This document shows positions 36,910 to 45,366 of a stretch of DNA of 64,000 nt, one piece after another. The first letter of the stretch is position 1, and every line of letters begins with the position of its first letter. A program made the position numbers and the translations under genes. The DNA comes from Gammaproteobacteria bacterium (GTDB taxonomy: Bacteria; Pseudomonadota; Gammaproteobacteria; Eutrophobiales; Eutrophobiaceae). The stretch spans positions 1,426,464-1,490,463 of the forward strand of contig SCUJ01000006.1 in NCBI GenBank assembly GCA_004297165.1, written 5' to 3'. The notes under the pieces are model-generated. The model was given only the letters and a program-made list of their open reading frames with translations. It did not search any database and was not told the origin of the DNA.

Positions 36910-37566
36910 TTAATCATTTCTCGTCCTGCCGCCGGCATCCTTGAGTTGGGTGGCCAGCGAACCCCGCATCACCAGAACCTCATCGATCAGGCCATAGCTT
37001 TTAGCATCATCGGAGCTCAGGAAATGGTCGCGTTCGGTGTCCTGCCGGATTTTCTCCAGGGGCTGCCCAGTATGTTTCGCAAGGATCGCATTGAGGCGTT
37101 CTCTCGCATTCAGGATCTCTCGGGCATGAATGTCGATATCGGTTGCCTGACCCTGGAACCCTCCCAGCGGTTGGTGAATCATCACCCGCGAATGAGGCAG
37201 GCAGCATCTTTTGCCTTTAGCGCCGCCCGCCAGCAACAGCGCACCCATGCTCGCGGCCTGCCCGACACACATGGTGCTGACTGCGGGTTTTATAAACTGC
37301 ATAGTGTCATATATGGCCAGTCCGGCGGTTACCGAGCCGCCGGGGGAGTTGATATAGAAATGGATATCCTTGTCCGGGTTTTCCGATTCGAGAAACAGTA
37401 ACTGGGCAACCACCAGATTGGCAACATGATCCTCCACCGGACCTACCAGAAAAATAACCCGCTCTTTCAACAATCTGGAGTAGATGTCATAGGAGCGCTC
37501 GCCCCGCGAGGTCTGCTCGACGACGATCGGAACCAGATTCAAGGCTTGGATTTCTTTATTAGTCAT
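36910..37566 (-). CDS. clpP: ATP-dependent Clp protease proteolytic subunit
   Basis: 218 residues. The serine protease triad is visible as S106 ([14 protein letters not shown]), H131 (VMIHQPLGG) and D180 (DTERDHFLS). The N-terminal part [21 protein letters not shown] and the [16 protein letters not shown] strand are typical of ClpP1. It forms tetradecameric barrels and works with ClpX. It follows tig by 12 bp and precedes clpX; tig-clpP-clpX is a conserved unit. Confidence 0.98.
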   Translation of the reverse strand: MTNKEIQALNLVPIVVEQTSRGERSYDIYSRLLKERVIFLVGPVEDHVANLVVAQLLFLESENPDKDIHFYINSPGGSVTAGLAIYDTMQFIKPAVSTMCVGQAASMGALLLAGGAKGKRCCLPHSRVMIHQPLGGFQGQATDIDIHAREILNARERLNAILAKHTGQPLEKIRQDTERDHFLSSDDAKSYGLIDEVLVMRGSLATQLKDAGGRTRND

Positions 37567-37578
37567 ATAGTTATGCTA

Positions 37579-38910
37579 TCACAATGTTTGCGCGGTTTCA
37601 GTCTGCCCTTTCTTCGTAAGCTCGTCAAACGTCAACTTGACCTCTCTACTCCCAGCCTTCGCCGCCACCCAATCGACCACGGCTTCTTCCAGGGCTATTA
37701 CCTCTACTTCCGCATGCCGTTCCGGATCAGAGTAGTACCAGTTGATGAATGCCGCGGGATCCTGATATCCGCTTGCCGTTCCTTCGATAATCGCACGTAC
37801 CCTGGCGGGATCCGCCTTCAAATCGTTGGTCCGGATAATTTCACCCACTACCAGTTGTAAGGTCACACGTTTCCTCGCTTCCGCATCGAAGAATGATTCA
37901 TTTTTCATCTCCGGAAATTGATCGCCCGCAAGGCCACGCGCCTTTAGGCCATCCTCGAACTGGTGTTGCAACTGATGTATTTCTCGCGCCACAAGGCTAC
38001 CCGGGATTTCGAAGCGGTTTGCTTTGAAGAGCGCCTCCATCACGGACTCCCGTGTCTTCCTTGTCACTGCTTGTTTTGACTCCGCCTCCATATGCTCCCT
38101 GACTTGCCTCCGCAATTCCTCAATGCTGCCATCGGGAATGCCCAGGGCCGTCAGAAACGCGGCATCGATCTCGGGCAAGATCGGCTCCTCCACTCGTTTT
38201 ATGGTAACGGCGAATTGCACCGGTTTCCCGGCCAGATCGGCTATGTGATATTCTTCCGGGAACTTCAGGTCGAGGACAAACTCATCGCCCGCGTTGCGAT
38301 CCAGCAGGCCATCTTCAAAGCCGCTGATTAACCTTCTTGTCGCGAGATCGACGGTAAAATCGTTCCGGGTTCCGCCCTCGAATTCGGCGCCATCGACGGC
38401 GCCCCGGAAATCAATTGTCAAAACATCTCCGGCAGTCGATTTCCGATCGGCATTCTTCAGGGTCCTGCGTTGCCGGCGCAGGGTTTCGATGGTTCGATCG
38501 ATATCAGCCTCTTCGACCGTCACACTGATCTTGTCGATGATCAGCCCTTCAATAGGCGCGAGCGTTATCTCCGGCAAGATCTCAAAGCTGGCGGTATAGG
38601 TAATTCCCTTGCCTGTTTCCGCGGATATTTTGTCGATTCTGGGCGTGGCAGCCGGCCGCAATTTTTCCTTTTCGATGGCTTCCTGGAAACTGCTTCTCAC
38701 TATTTCTCCTACAACTTCATCCCGCACCTGTGGACCAAACCGGGATTTAATTAGCTTGAACGGTGCTTTCCCCGTTCTGAAACCTTGTATTCGCGTAGTT
38801 CGTGAAAGAGTTTTCAGGCGGTTTTCAACCTCGCCACTGACTTTCTCTTCCGGGACTTCCACCTTGAGTACCTTACCCAAGGCGCCTTCTGTTTCGACTG
38901 ATATCTGCAT
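37579..38910 (-). CDS. tig: Trigger factor
   Basis: 443 residues (432 in E. coli). The ribosome-binding N-domain contains the signature loop region RIQGFRTGKAPFKLIKSRFG (G-F-R-x-G-x-x-P), a central FKBP-like PPIase domain (about 155-240, around DEFVLDLKFPEEYHIADLAG), and a long helical C-terminal chaperone domain. It binds nascent chains at the exit tunnel. First gene of the tig-clpP-clpX cluster, with tRNA-Leu just upstream. Confidence 0.97.
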   Translation of the reverse strand: MQISVETEGALGKVLKVEVPEEKVSGEVENRLKTLSRTTRIQGFRTGKAPFKLIKSRFGPQVRDEVVGEIVRSSFQEAIEKEKLRPAATPRIDKISAETGKGITYTASFEILPEITLAPIEGLIIDKISVTVEEADIDRTIETLRRQRRTLKNADRKSTAGDVLTIDFRGAVDGAEFEGGTRNDFTVDLATRRLISGFEDGLLDRNAGDEFVLDLKFPEEYHIADLAGKPVQFAVTIKRVEEPILPEIDAAFLTALGIPDGSIEELRRQVREHMEAESKQAVTRKTRESVMEALFKANRFEIPGSLVAREIHQLQHQFEDGLKARGLAGDQFPEMKNESFFDAEARKRVTLQLVVGEIIRTNDLKADPARVRAIIEGTASGYQDPAAFINWYYSDPERHAEVEVIALEEAVVDWVAAKAGSREVKLTFDELTKKGQTETAQTL

Positions 38911-38962
38911 AGCGACTATTTCGAAATGAGTTTTTAAGGTAAAAAATAATGATTGATGCTGC

Positions 38963-39047
<85 letters not shown>

Positions 39048-39265
39048 CCGGGACTAATTAATGAGAAAAAACATCCAAGTATTGCGACAAACCCGATAGG
39101 ATTGAAATCTGCCGATGATTATACATTCGATTGGTGGAAAAACCCGCAAAAAAAAACACTGGTTACTGGCGTCAGAAACAGCAAAGTAATTTAAGTAACG
39201 CTATACACCTGGAGAGATTGTGGAAGTTGGCGATTGAGATTTATTAGATATTTACTGGCAGACTG

Positions 39266-39604
39266 TTAAAAACATTGTTCCTCGAAATCCTTGCAAGTAC
39301 GCCGGCATTGACGACCCCGTTGTGGGTCATAGATGCAATCCTCTCCCCAACGATTGCATACCGTCATACATTGTTTTTCCTCTCGCGTCTCATCGGAATC
39401 CCTGCGTTCGGGGATAAGTAAAGCGCCGTTTTCCGGGGCTTCCCTCCCACGCATCGGTTCGGGGACTTCGGCCTGAACCAACCTTAGTGTAGTTGTTTTG
39501 CTCGATCCGGATTCTGTGAGCATCTGCGCGCAGACCCCTGGCGTAAACTGCACGCAGATCAGAATGGATAAAACACTGAACAGATTTGAGTTAACTTTGA
39601 TCAT
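39266..39604 (-). CDS. Secreted six-cysteine small protein with a repeated CX3CX6C pattern
   Basis: 112 residues. A signal peptide ends near residue 26 (GVCAQM). The C-terminal 34 residues hold six cysteines spaced C-x3-C-x6-C-x9-C-x3-C-x6-C, a symmetrical arrangement in which both halves repeat the pattern CX3CX6C (CMTVCNRWGEDC and CRRTCKDFEEQC). This suggests an oxidised, disulfide-stabilised helical hairpin in the periplasm or outside. The region between is Pro/Glu/Arg-rich and low in complexity. I recognise no family. It is flanked by tRNA-Leu (218 bp away, nothing between) and the cyclase gene. Confidence 0.6.
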   Translation of the reverse strand: MIKVNSNLFSVLSILICVQFTPGVCAQMLTESGSSKTTTLRLVQAEVPEPMRGREAPENGALLIPERRDSDETREEKQCMTVCNRWGEDCIYDPQRGRQCRRTCKDFEEQCF

Positions 39605-39701
39605 CGTCGGATAGCCACTTGAAGATTATGCAATTAGACAGCCATCGGCTGCAAGGTTCCAGTGCGCGAACAGGTTGGCGTTCTTGTGATGATCCCAGGT
39701 T

Positions 39702-40787
39702 TCAGGAGACATGACCGGCAGTAGGTTTTTCGTTGCTCTGATATCGTTCCGTATCCCTACCACAACCCAAGAGATGATAAATAGCCACGGGTTCCTCAAT
39801 CCCTTTCATGCGGACAAACTTGGGTTCGTCGAATTCCAGATCCTTCGACTCCACTTCCCGGACCACTTCCCTTGACACATCGATGTGCATGGGTTCGGCA
39901 TAATTGCACAACCGCGAGGCAAGATTTACCGTCTCACCGATGACTGAATAATCCAAGTGATCGTCGGATCCGATATTGCCGATCAGGACTTCGCCGACAT
40001 GCAATCCTATGCCGAGTTCGAAGGCGCTTTTATCACCCAGTTTCTGATTGCGCCGGGTGACCTCCATGATATTCAATGCACAGCGACAGGAACGCTCCAC
40101 GGCATTGTCGTAATCGAAAATCGCCATCAGGCCGTCGCCTCCGAATTTATCGATGTAACCGCCATGCGCATGCACTGAATCGACCTGCATGCCCAGATTC
40201 CGGCTGAGACGTTCAAACAGCATTTCCAGATCAACCCGCTGACTCAAGGCTGTGAAACCGCGGACGTCGGTAAACATGACGCAAACCTTATGGCGCTCCG
40301 GGGACGGCAACAATCCTGTGAGAGAATACGCTTCCACCATGCGCTGGGTTTTGGCCGAGACATACCGGTTAAGATAACGCCGCGTCTGTTCCATCTCGCT
40401 ATAATACTTGACCTTCTGCAAATGGGCCTTGAGTCGGGCCTCCAGCACGATGGGATTTACGGGTTTGTTTATGAAATCCGTCGCCCCGGCGGCGAACACC
40501 TCGCTCAGGTTGCCATCTTCCTCCATTGCAGTGATGCATATTATGGGCGTTATGCGGTATCGGGCGATGGAGCGGATGCGTTCGCATATCTCGATGCCGC
40601 CAAGACCGGGCATGTTCAAATCGATAAGGAACGCATCGATGTCTTTTTCGAGGGCAAGGAAAAGTGATTTCTCGCCACGGTCCGCTGTCACAACCTGATA
40701 GCCGTTTTTCTCCAGCATCTTGGAGAGCATCAAGCGCAGCGTACGATCATCATCCGCCACTAATACTGTTTTGGATTTCTTTTGCAC
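39702..40787 (-). CDS. Response-regulator/adenylate cyclase (REC + class III cyclase)
   Basis: 361 residues. A receiver domain (about 5-125) carries the phospho-acceptor aspartate in FLIDLNMPG (about residue 57), the acidic pocket in VLVADDDRT and the lysine in FINKPVNP. A class III nucleotidyl cyclase domain (about 165-340) has both metal aspartates, in VMFTDVRGFTALSQ and FGGDGLMAIFD, the base-specifying lysine in GYIDKFGGD, and the aspartate in LDYSVIGETVNLA, pointing to ATP. It would make cAMP under control of an unknown histidine kinase. No kinase gene is adjacent. Its start is divergent from the flavoprotein operon by 332 bp. Confidence 0.88.
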   Translation of the reverse strand: MQKKSKTVLVADDDRTLRLMLSKMLEKNGYQVVTADRGEKSLFLALEKDIDAFLIDLNMPGLGGIEICERIRSIARYRITPIICITAMEEDGNLSEVFAAGATDFINKPVNPIVLEARLKAHLQKVKYYSEMEQTRRYLNRYVSAKTQRMVEAYSLTGLLPSPERHKVCVMFTDVRGFTALSQRVDLEMLFERLSRNLGMQVDSVHAHGGYIDKFGGDGLMAIFDYDNAVERSCRCALNIMEVTRRNQKLGDKSAFELGIGLHVGEVLIGNIGSDDHLDYSVIGETVNLASRLCNYAEPMHIDVSREVVREVESKDLEFDEPKFVRMKGIEEPVAIYHLLGCGRDTERYQSNEKPTAGHVS

Positions 40788-41119
40788 TTGCTATTGAGAT
40801 CACAATTGTTTAACAAGAATGCTTGGATCCCTGCCGACCTTCATGGTTCTTAATTCAATCCATATTCCAATATCATTTGAATTTAGCATATAAATTTGTG
40901 ATATCACACTATTTTTACCCTGCGATATCAACTCAAGCATAATGGATGAGGCCCCAAGATTAAGCATCTCGAGCAAGTCTCGATATGGTTTTATTTGACA
41001 TGGATCAAGTATGGTCGGGTTACTTTCCGCTATTTCTCCATTTGCCCGTAATCCAGTCGACGGGATTCACTCGGCGGATGACACGCCGCCAATCTGTAAT
41101 ATTCCTTAAGGGGGGAACA
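40788..41119. other. Divergent intergenic region, AT-rich
   Basis: 332 bp between the cyclase and the flavoprotein genes. It contains AT-rich sequence, GATATC words at two places and a near-consensus FNR-type site (separate entry). An in-frame ATG at 40985 exists on the plus strand, but its extension has no family support. No gene is seen here. Confidence 0.6.
40995..41008 (+). promoter_or_regulatory. Candidate FNR/Anr-type operator
   Basis: TTGAC-ATGG-ATCAA, one base from the consensus TTGAT-N4-ATCAA, centred at 41001.5. With a class II promoter the -10 would fall near 41031-41036 (TATTTC). The flavoprotein ATG is at 41120. Chance alone would give about two such matches in 64 kb, so this is supportive rather than conclusive. 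Confidence 0.45.
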
Positions 41120-43120
41120 ATGACGACATGGCATGATTACGTTCAGGCCACTTCACGCCTGCCGGAATGGCCGTATCCGCTGCGCTTTGGCAAGGTTAAG
41201 GAAGTTGTAAGTGATGTGCTGGTGATAGGCGGCGGCGTCGCGGGATGTCGCGCCGCCATCAGCGCTGCGCAAAATGGCGCGACTGTCGCGCTCGCCGAGC
41301 GCGGCAACGCCAAACGCAGCGGCGCGGGCGGATCCGGGGTCGATCACTGGCATGGCGCCTGCACCAATCCATGCTCGAGGGTGACGCCCGAAGACTATAC
41401 CCGCGCCGTCTTCGATAGCGCCCATGGTTATACCAGCGGACCGGTACGTTATATTTCCACCCGGGAAGGCTGGGATACCCTGCAGGAGGCGGAACGCTTA
41501 GGCGTCCAGATCCGGGATGTGGGCGACGAATTCAAGGGCGCCGATTTCCGCGACGATGAATCCAAGTTGATGTTCGCCTACGATTACCTGAACCGTCACA
41601 TCCTCAGAATCTGGGGCTTCAACATCAAGCCCGCAATATTCCGGGAGATGCAACGCCTGAAAGTGGATATTCACAATCGGGTCGTCATCACCAGTCTGTT
41701 GACGGAGAACGGTATTCAAGGCAATCGCGTGGTCGGCGCGACCGGCGTGAATACCAGAACCGGCGAATTTCTGGTCTTCCACGCCAAGGCGATCGTGATC
41801 TCCACGGGCAGCGCCGGCCGCCTCTGGTCCTTCGTGCCGGAGCTTACCGCTTCCAGTTCCATGAGCGATATGAACAATTGCGGCGTGGGTCTCGCGATCG
41901 GCTGGGAGGCCGGCGCGGAATTCGCCTGCATGGAGCAGACCATGCCCGGGCGGTTGAGCGGCTTCGGCTACGCCCCGTACAGCATGGCCAACGCCCACAA
42001 CACCTATCACGGCACACCCATCGTCGACGCCAACGGCAAGGAAGTCCCCTGGGTCGATGGCAGCGGTAATGAACTTAAATCGGTGGCTGAGCGATTCCTC
42101 CCAGGGCCAAAGCAAAAATTCATCCTTGGCGATGGCATCGGCCTTGCCTCCTATAACGAGGAGTATCGGAATAATTCTCTCGCCCCGGATCTCCCGGAAC
42201 GCATCCGTAAAGGGGAATTCACACTGCCCTTGTACGCGGATATGTCCCGCCTGCCCGAAGCGGAACGCCGGGTGATCTTCAACATGATGCTCACCAATGA
42301 AGGCAAGACCCGGGTGCCCATCTTCGACACCTTCACCAGGGCCGGTTTCGATCCCGAGGCCGACATGCTCCAGGCGCCGGTCATGCTGCCGCAGGGTTAT
42401 GCCCATTCGAATTTCTGGGGCGCCGGCGTCAATGCCCCGGCGAATATCCGGGCCCAGTCAGGCGGCGGCTTTCTGGTCGACTGGAACCTGCGCACCTCGC
42501 TCGAAGGCTTGTACGCCGCAGGCGGCGCGCCTCTGTTCGGCGGGGGTTGTCACGGCGAATCGCACACCACCGGGCGCTATGCCGGTCGCCAGGCGGCGCT
42601 GTACGCCCGCGGCGCGGCCGTCGCAAAACCTGACAAAGATCAAATACAGCGTGAATTGTGCAGGGCTCAGGCGCCATTGGCCAAACCCCGCGACGGCATC
42701 GGCTGGAAGGAGATAAATTACGCCATCGCCAGGATCATGCAGGACTACTGCGGCGCCTATAAGAACGAGCAAACCCTGAATGCCGGTCTGAGATTGATGC
42801 AGGATTTGCGCGAGACCGAACTACAGGCGGCATATGCCTCCAACCCGCACGAACTTGGCCGGTTGCTGGAGTGTCATTCGCTGATCTCCGTAGGGGAGCT
42901 GATCATGCATGCCTCTTTATCGCGCAAGGCGAGCAGCCGGCATCTGGACTTTTACCGCCTCGATTATCCCGAACTGGATCCTCACGAATGGGCCATGTTA
43001 TTACCCATCAAGCAACTCGGCGGTCAGGCGATGATCAGGGAATTATCGCTGAATCACCATCTGGAGGCCCCGTACAACGGCGATTACGAGCAAAATTACC
43101 GCCAACACTGCGGACTTTGA
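41120..43120 (+). CDS. FAD-dependent oxidoreductase, adenylylsulfate-reductase-alpha/fumarate-reductase-like
   Basis: 666 residues. FAD-binding Rossmann motif VLVIGGGVAGCRAAISAAQNGA (positions ~37-58) and the second FAD segment EGLYAAGGAPLFGGGCHGES near residue 460, matching the succinate dehydrogenase/fumarate reductase/AprA flavoprotein superfamily. A long C-terminal helical domain completes it. The substrate is unknown: it is like AprA in length and gene partner, but the sulfate-activation genes that accompany AprA are not seen here. GGGGGG precedes the ATG at eight bases; the frame is open to 40985. A ferredoxin gene starts 28 bp downstream and is its likely electron partner. Confidence 0.85.
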   Translation: MTTWHDYVQATSRLPEWPYPLRFGKVKEVVSDVLVIGGGVAGCRAAISAAQNGATVALAERGNAKRSGAGGSGVDHWHGACTNPCSRVTPEDYTRAVFDSAHGYTSGPVRYISTREGWDTLQEAERLGVQIRDVGDEFKGADFRDDESKLMFAYDYLNRHILRIWGFNIKPAIFREMQRLKVDIHNRVVITSLLTENGIQGNRVVGATGVNTRTGEFLVFHAKAIVISTGSAGRLWSFVPELTASSSMSDMNNCGVGLAIGWEAGAEFACMEQTMPGRLSGFGYAPYSMANAHNTYHGTPIVDANGKEVPWVDGSGNELKSVAERFLPGPKQKFILGDGIGLASYNEEYRNNSLAPDLPERIRKGEFTLPLYADMSRLPEAERRVIFNMMLTNEGKTRVPIFDTFTRAGFDPEADMLQAPVMLPQGYAHSNFWGAGVNAPANIRAQSGGGFLVDWNLRTSLEGLYAAGGAPLFGGGCHGESHTTGRYAGRQAALYARGAAVAKPDKDQIQRELCRAQAPLAKPRDGIGWKEINYAIARIMQDYCGAYKNEQTLNAGLRLMQDLRETELQAAYASNPHELGRLLECHSLISVGELIMHASLSRKASSRHLDFYRLDYPELDPHEWAMLLPIKQLGGQAMIRELSLNHHLEAPYNGDYEQNYRQHCGL

Positions 43121-43147
43121 TCCTCAAACCGCATGGGAGAAATTTCA

Positions 43148-43513
43148 ATGAACCAAACCGTCTATGTCGTCCCCAACCCGCCGACCCCGAATCGGATTAT
43201 TCAATTTAATCCGGTCAACTGCACGGGCTGCAACTCCTGCGTCGAGGTCTGTCCCACGGACGTGATGATGCCTAACCCAGAACAATATCAACCACCCATC
43301 GTCGTCTATCCCGAGGAATGCTGGTATTGCGGCGGTTGCGTCGAGGAATGTCCCGAAACGGAGGCGCTGACCCTGCTGCACCCAGCCAGTCAGCGCATCT
43401 CGGTCAACTGGAAGCATCGGGACACGGGTGAAGTATTCCGCCTCGGCATGAAGAACCCGCCGCCCGCACGCCAGATGACCGTCTCAGGCAAGCGCTCAGC
43501 GTCACGTAAATAG
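43148..43513 (+). CDS. Two-[4Fe-4S] ferredoxin subunit
   Basis: 121 residues. Two iron-sulfur cluster motifs: CTGCNSCVEVCP and CWYCGGCVEECP, each C-x2-C-x2-C-x3-C-P. The remainder is short, with a basic, proline-rich C-terminal tail. It is like the small AprB-type subunit that pairs with the large flavoprotein. It would pass electrons between the flavoprotein and an unknown donor or acceptor. GGGAG lies eight bases before the ATG. A 213-bp gap with two hairpins separates it from the DUF35 gene. Confidence 0.9.
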   Translation: MNQTVYVVPNPPTPNRIIQFNPVNCTGCNSCVEVCPTDVMMPNPEQYQPPIVVYPEECWYCGGCVEECPETEALTLLHPASQRISVNWKHRDTGEVFRLGMKNPPPARQMTVSGKRSASRK

Positions 43514-43547
43514 GCGACAAACGCCCTGCCAGTGCGGCTTTCATTCC

Positions 43548-43581
43548 TCATCCCCGGTGGGTTATTATCTGCCGGGGATGA
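43548..43581. other. Ten-base-pair hairpin after the ferredoxin gene
   Basis: TCATCCCCGG and CCGGGGATGA, perfectly complementary, 14-base loop. No T-tract follows, so it is not a classical terminator, but it could limit transcription or stabilise the 3' end of the flavoprotein-ferredoxin message. A further palindrome, CCGGACCGGTCCGG, lies at 43668-43681. Confidence 0.5.
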
Positions 43582-43726
43582 TGCAAGGCTTCGGCATATA
43601 CAGCCAGACTGAAGCAAGCCCCGCCGCCAAGTTCGAACCGCCTCTGTCCGAATTCCCTGTTCTCCGACCGGACCGGTCCGGCTTGTTGGCTGCACCAAAT
43701 ACATTTCTACCTGTGGGAGTCTGACG

Positions 43727-44131
43727 ATGGTCAACGATAGTGCGCTGTTTTCAGGTACCGGCCCGTTCATAAGCTACAAACAAGCCCTGAAGGCCGGGGA
43801 ATTCAAGATCCAGAAATGCGAAAGCTGCGGTAAACATATCTATTATCCGCGTTCGCTTTGCAACCATTGCGGTTCGCCCAGGCTTGCGTGGGTCAAGGCA
43901 TCGGGCAAGGGCATCGTATATTCCACCAGCATCGTCCGCCAGAAACCCGAACAGGGCCCGGATTACAACATCGCCCTGGTCGATCTCGAGGAAGGCCCGC
44001 GCATGTTGACGCGCATCGTCGATATCAAGCCCGAAGACATCCGCATCGGCATGCCGGTACAAGGCGCGGTCGGTGACGTCGACGGAGAGCCCGCGGTGGT
44101 CTTCCGGGCGAGCACAGGAGGGCGACTCTGA
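43727..44131 (+). CDS. DUF35 (zinc-ribbon/OB-fold) acyl-CoA-associated protein
   Basis: 134 residues. N-terminal zinc ribbon with C-x2-C in KCESCGKHIYYPRSLCNHCG (four cysteines), followed by an OB-fold domain (GKGIVYSTSIVRQKPEQG, PRMLTRIVDI). DUF35 proteins form complexes with thiolase-like or HMG-CoA-synthase-like partners and bind the CoA ester; in steroid side-chain degradation ChsH2 with Ltp2 performs a retro-aldol cleavage. Its stop overlaps the start of the thiolase-like gene (TGATG), which strongly supports a complex of the two. GGGAG is nine bases before the ATG. Confidence 0.88.
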   Translation: MVNDSALFSGTGPFISYKQALKAGEFKIQKCESCGKHIYYPRSLCNHCGSPRLAWVKASGKGIVYSTSIVRQKPEQGPDYNIALVDLEEGPRMLTRIVDIKPEDIRIGMPVQGAVGDVDGEPAVVFRASTGGRL

Positions 44132-45279
44132 TGGTGCATCCATTACGCGGCGCGGCCGCCGTCGTCGGCGTGGGACTGACTCCGTTCGGCGAACTGACCG
44201 GACGCATCCCCATCGAGATCATGGCCGAAGCGGTGCACAACGCAGTCGGAGATGCCGGCATTACCATCGATCAGATCGACGGGATCTTCGGCAGCAATTT
44301 CTCCGATCAGCTCATGCCGTTGACGATCGCTGAATACTTCGGCATCAAACCCCGCTACATGGACGGCACCAATATCGGCGGCTCGTCCTTCGTCAACTGC
44401 CTGCAATCGGCGGCGGCGGCCTTGAAGCTGGGGTTATGCGATATAGCTCTGATCGCTTACGGCAGCAACCACCGGACCAACACCCGTCGCGGTCCGCCGC
44501 CCCACGGCTATACCGTCGAGACCGTCTACAAGCCCCGCTATCCCATCAACGGCTACGCCCTCGCCGCCGCCCGTCATATGCATGAATTCGGCACCACAAA
44601 GGAACAGTTGGCGGAGGTGGCTGTCGCCGCCCGTCAATGGGCCATGAAAAACCCGGCGGCGTTCATGCGCAACCCGCTGACGATCGAGGAAGTGGTCAAC
44701 GCCAGGATGGTGGTCGATCCGCTGGGAGTGCGCGATTGCTGTCTGATTACCGATGGCGGCGGCGCGATGATCATGGTCTCGCGGGAGAGAGCCAAAGACT
44801 TTCCCAAAGCGCCAATCTACATGCTCGGCGTCGGTTCGGCCACGACCCACAACATCATCGGCGAGATGGCGGACCTCACGACCACGGCGGCGGCCCAATC
44901 CGCACCCCGTGCCTTCGAAATGGCCGGCGTCACACCGAAGGACATTGATATTGTCGAGCTATATGATGCCTTCACCATCAACACCATCCTGTTCCTCGAG
45001 GATATGGGCTTCTGCGCCAAGGGCGAGGGCGGCGCCTTCGTTTCGAACGGCAACATCGCCCCGGGGGGATCCCTGCCGGTCAACACCAATGGCGGCGGTC
45101 TGAGTTGCGTGCATCCCGGCATGTACGGGATGTTTCTCATGATCGAGGCTGTGCAGCAGTTGCGCGGTGAGGCCGGTACGAGACAAGTGGCAGGCGCTGA
45201 ACTGGCCGCCTGCAACGGCAACGGCGGTTTCCTCTCCAGTCAGGTAACGGCGATCTTCGGCAGCGCGGCGACGTTATAA
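44131..45279 (+). CDS. Thiolase-like protein lacking the usual active-site cysteine
   Basis: 382 residues of the thiolase/SCP2-like lipid-transfer family. The C-terminal motif NGGGLSCVHPGMYG has the conserved histidine and the glycine pattern, and FLEDMGF, LPVNTNGGG and the final GSAATL match the family. In the N-terminal half, the region that normally has the nucleophilic cysteine reads NIGGSSFVNCLQSAAAAL; the cysteine is shifted or replaced by serine/phenylalanine. Ltp2-type aldolases show a similar loss. So cleavage or C-C bond breaking by a non-cysteine mechanism is possible; substrate is unknown. Translationally coupled to the DUF35 gene. Confidence 0.82.
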   Translation: MVHPLRGAAAVVGVGLTPFGELTGRIPIEIMAEAVHNAVGDAGITIDQIDGIFGSNFSDQLMPLTIAEYFGIKPRYMDGTNIGGSSFVNCLQSAAAALKLGLCDIALIAYGSNHRTNTRRGPPPHGYTVETVYKPRYPINGYALAAARHMHEFGTTKEQLAEVAVAARQWAMKNPAAFMRNPLTIEEVVNARMVVDPLGVRDCCLITDGGGAMIMVSRERAKDFPKAPIYMLGVGSATTHNIIGEMADLTTTAAAQSAPRAFEMAGVTPKDIDIVELYDAFTINTILFLEDMGFCAKGEGGAFVSNGNIAPGGSLPVNTNGGGLSCVHPGMYGMFLMIEAVQQLRGEAGTRQVAGAELAACNGNGGFLSSQVTAIFGSAATL

Positions 45280-45318
45280 CTTCTACTTTGTATAGATTTT
45301 TATATTCAACGTTCATGA

Positions 45319-45348
45319 AATCGACGGGTTTACACAAACCCGTCGATT
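45319..45348. terminator. Strong hairpin between convergent genes
   Basis: AATCGACGGGTTT, four bases, then its exact complement: a 13-bp stem between the thiolase-like gene (+) and the HiPIP gene (-). No T-tract lies on either side. Position and strength suggest a bidirectional terminator or barrier. Confidence 0.6.
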
Positions 45349-45366
45349 CTGAAGACTAAGACCCGA

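Noticed and set aside
41120-43513. Assignment of the flavoprotein/ferredoxin pair as dissimilatory APS reductase (aprAB)
   Set aside because: Size and partner fit, but no sulfate-activation or sulfite-reductase genes are nearby, and the DUF35/thiolase-like genes point elsewhere. I leave the substrate open.
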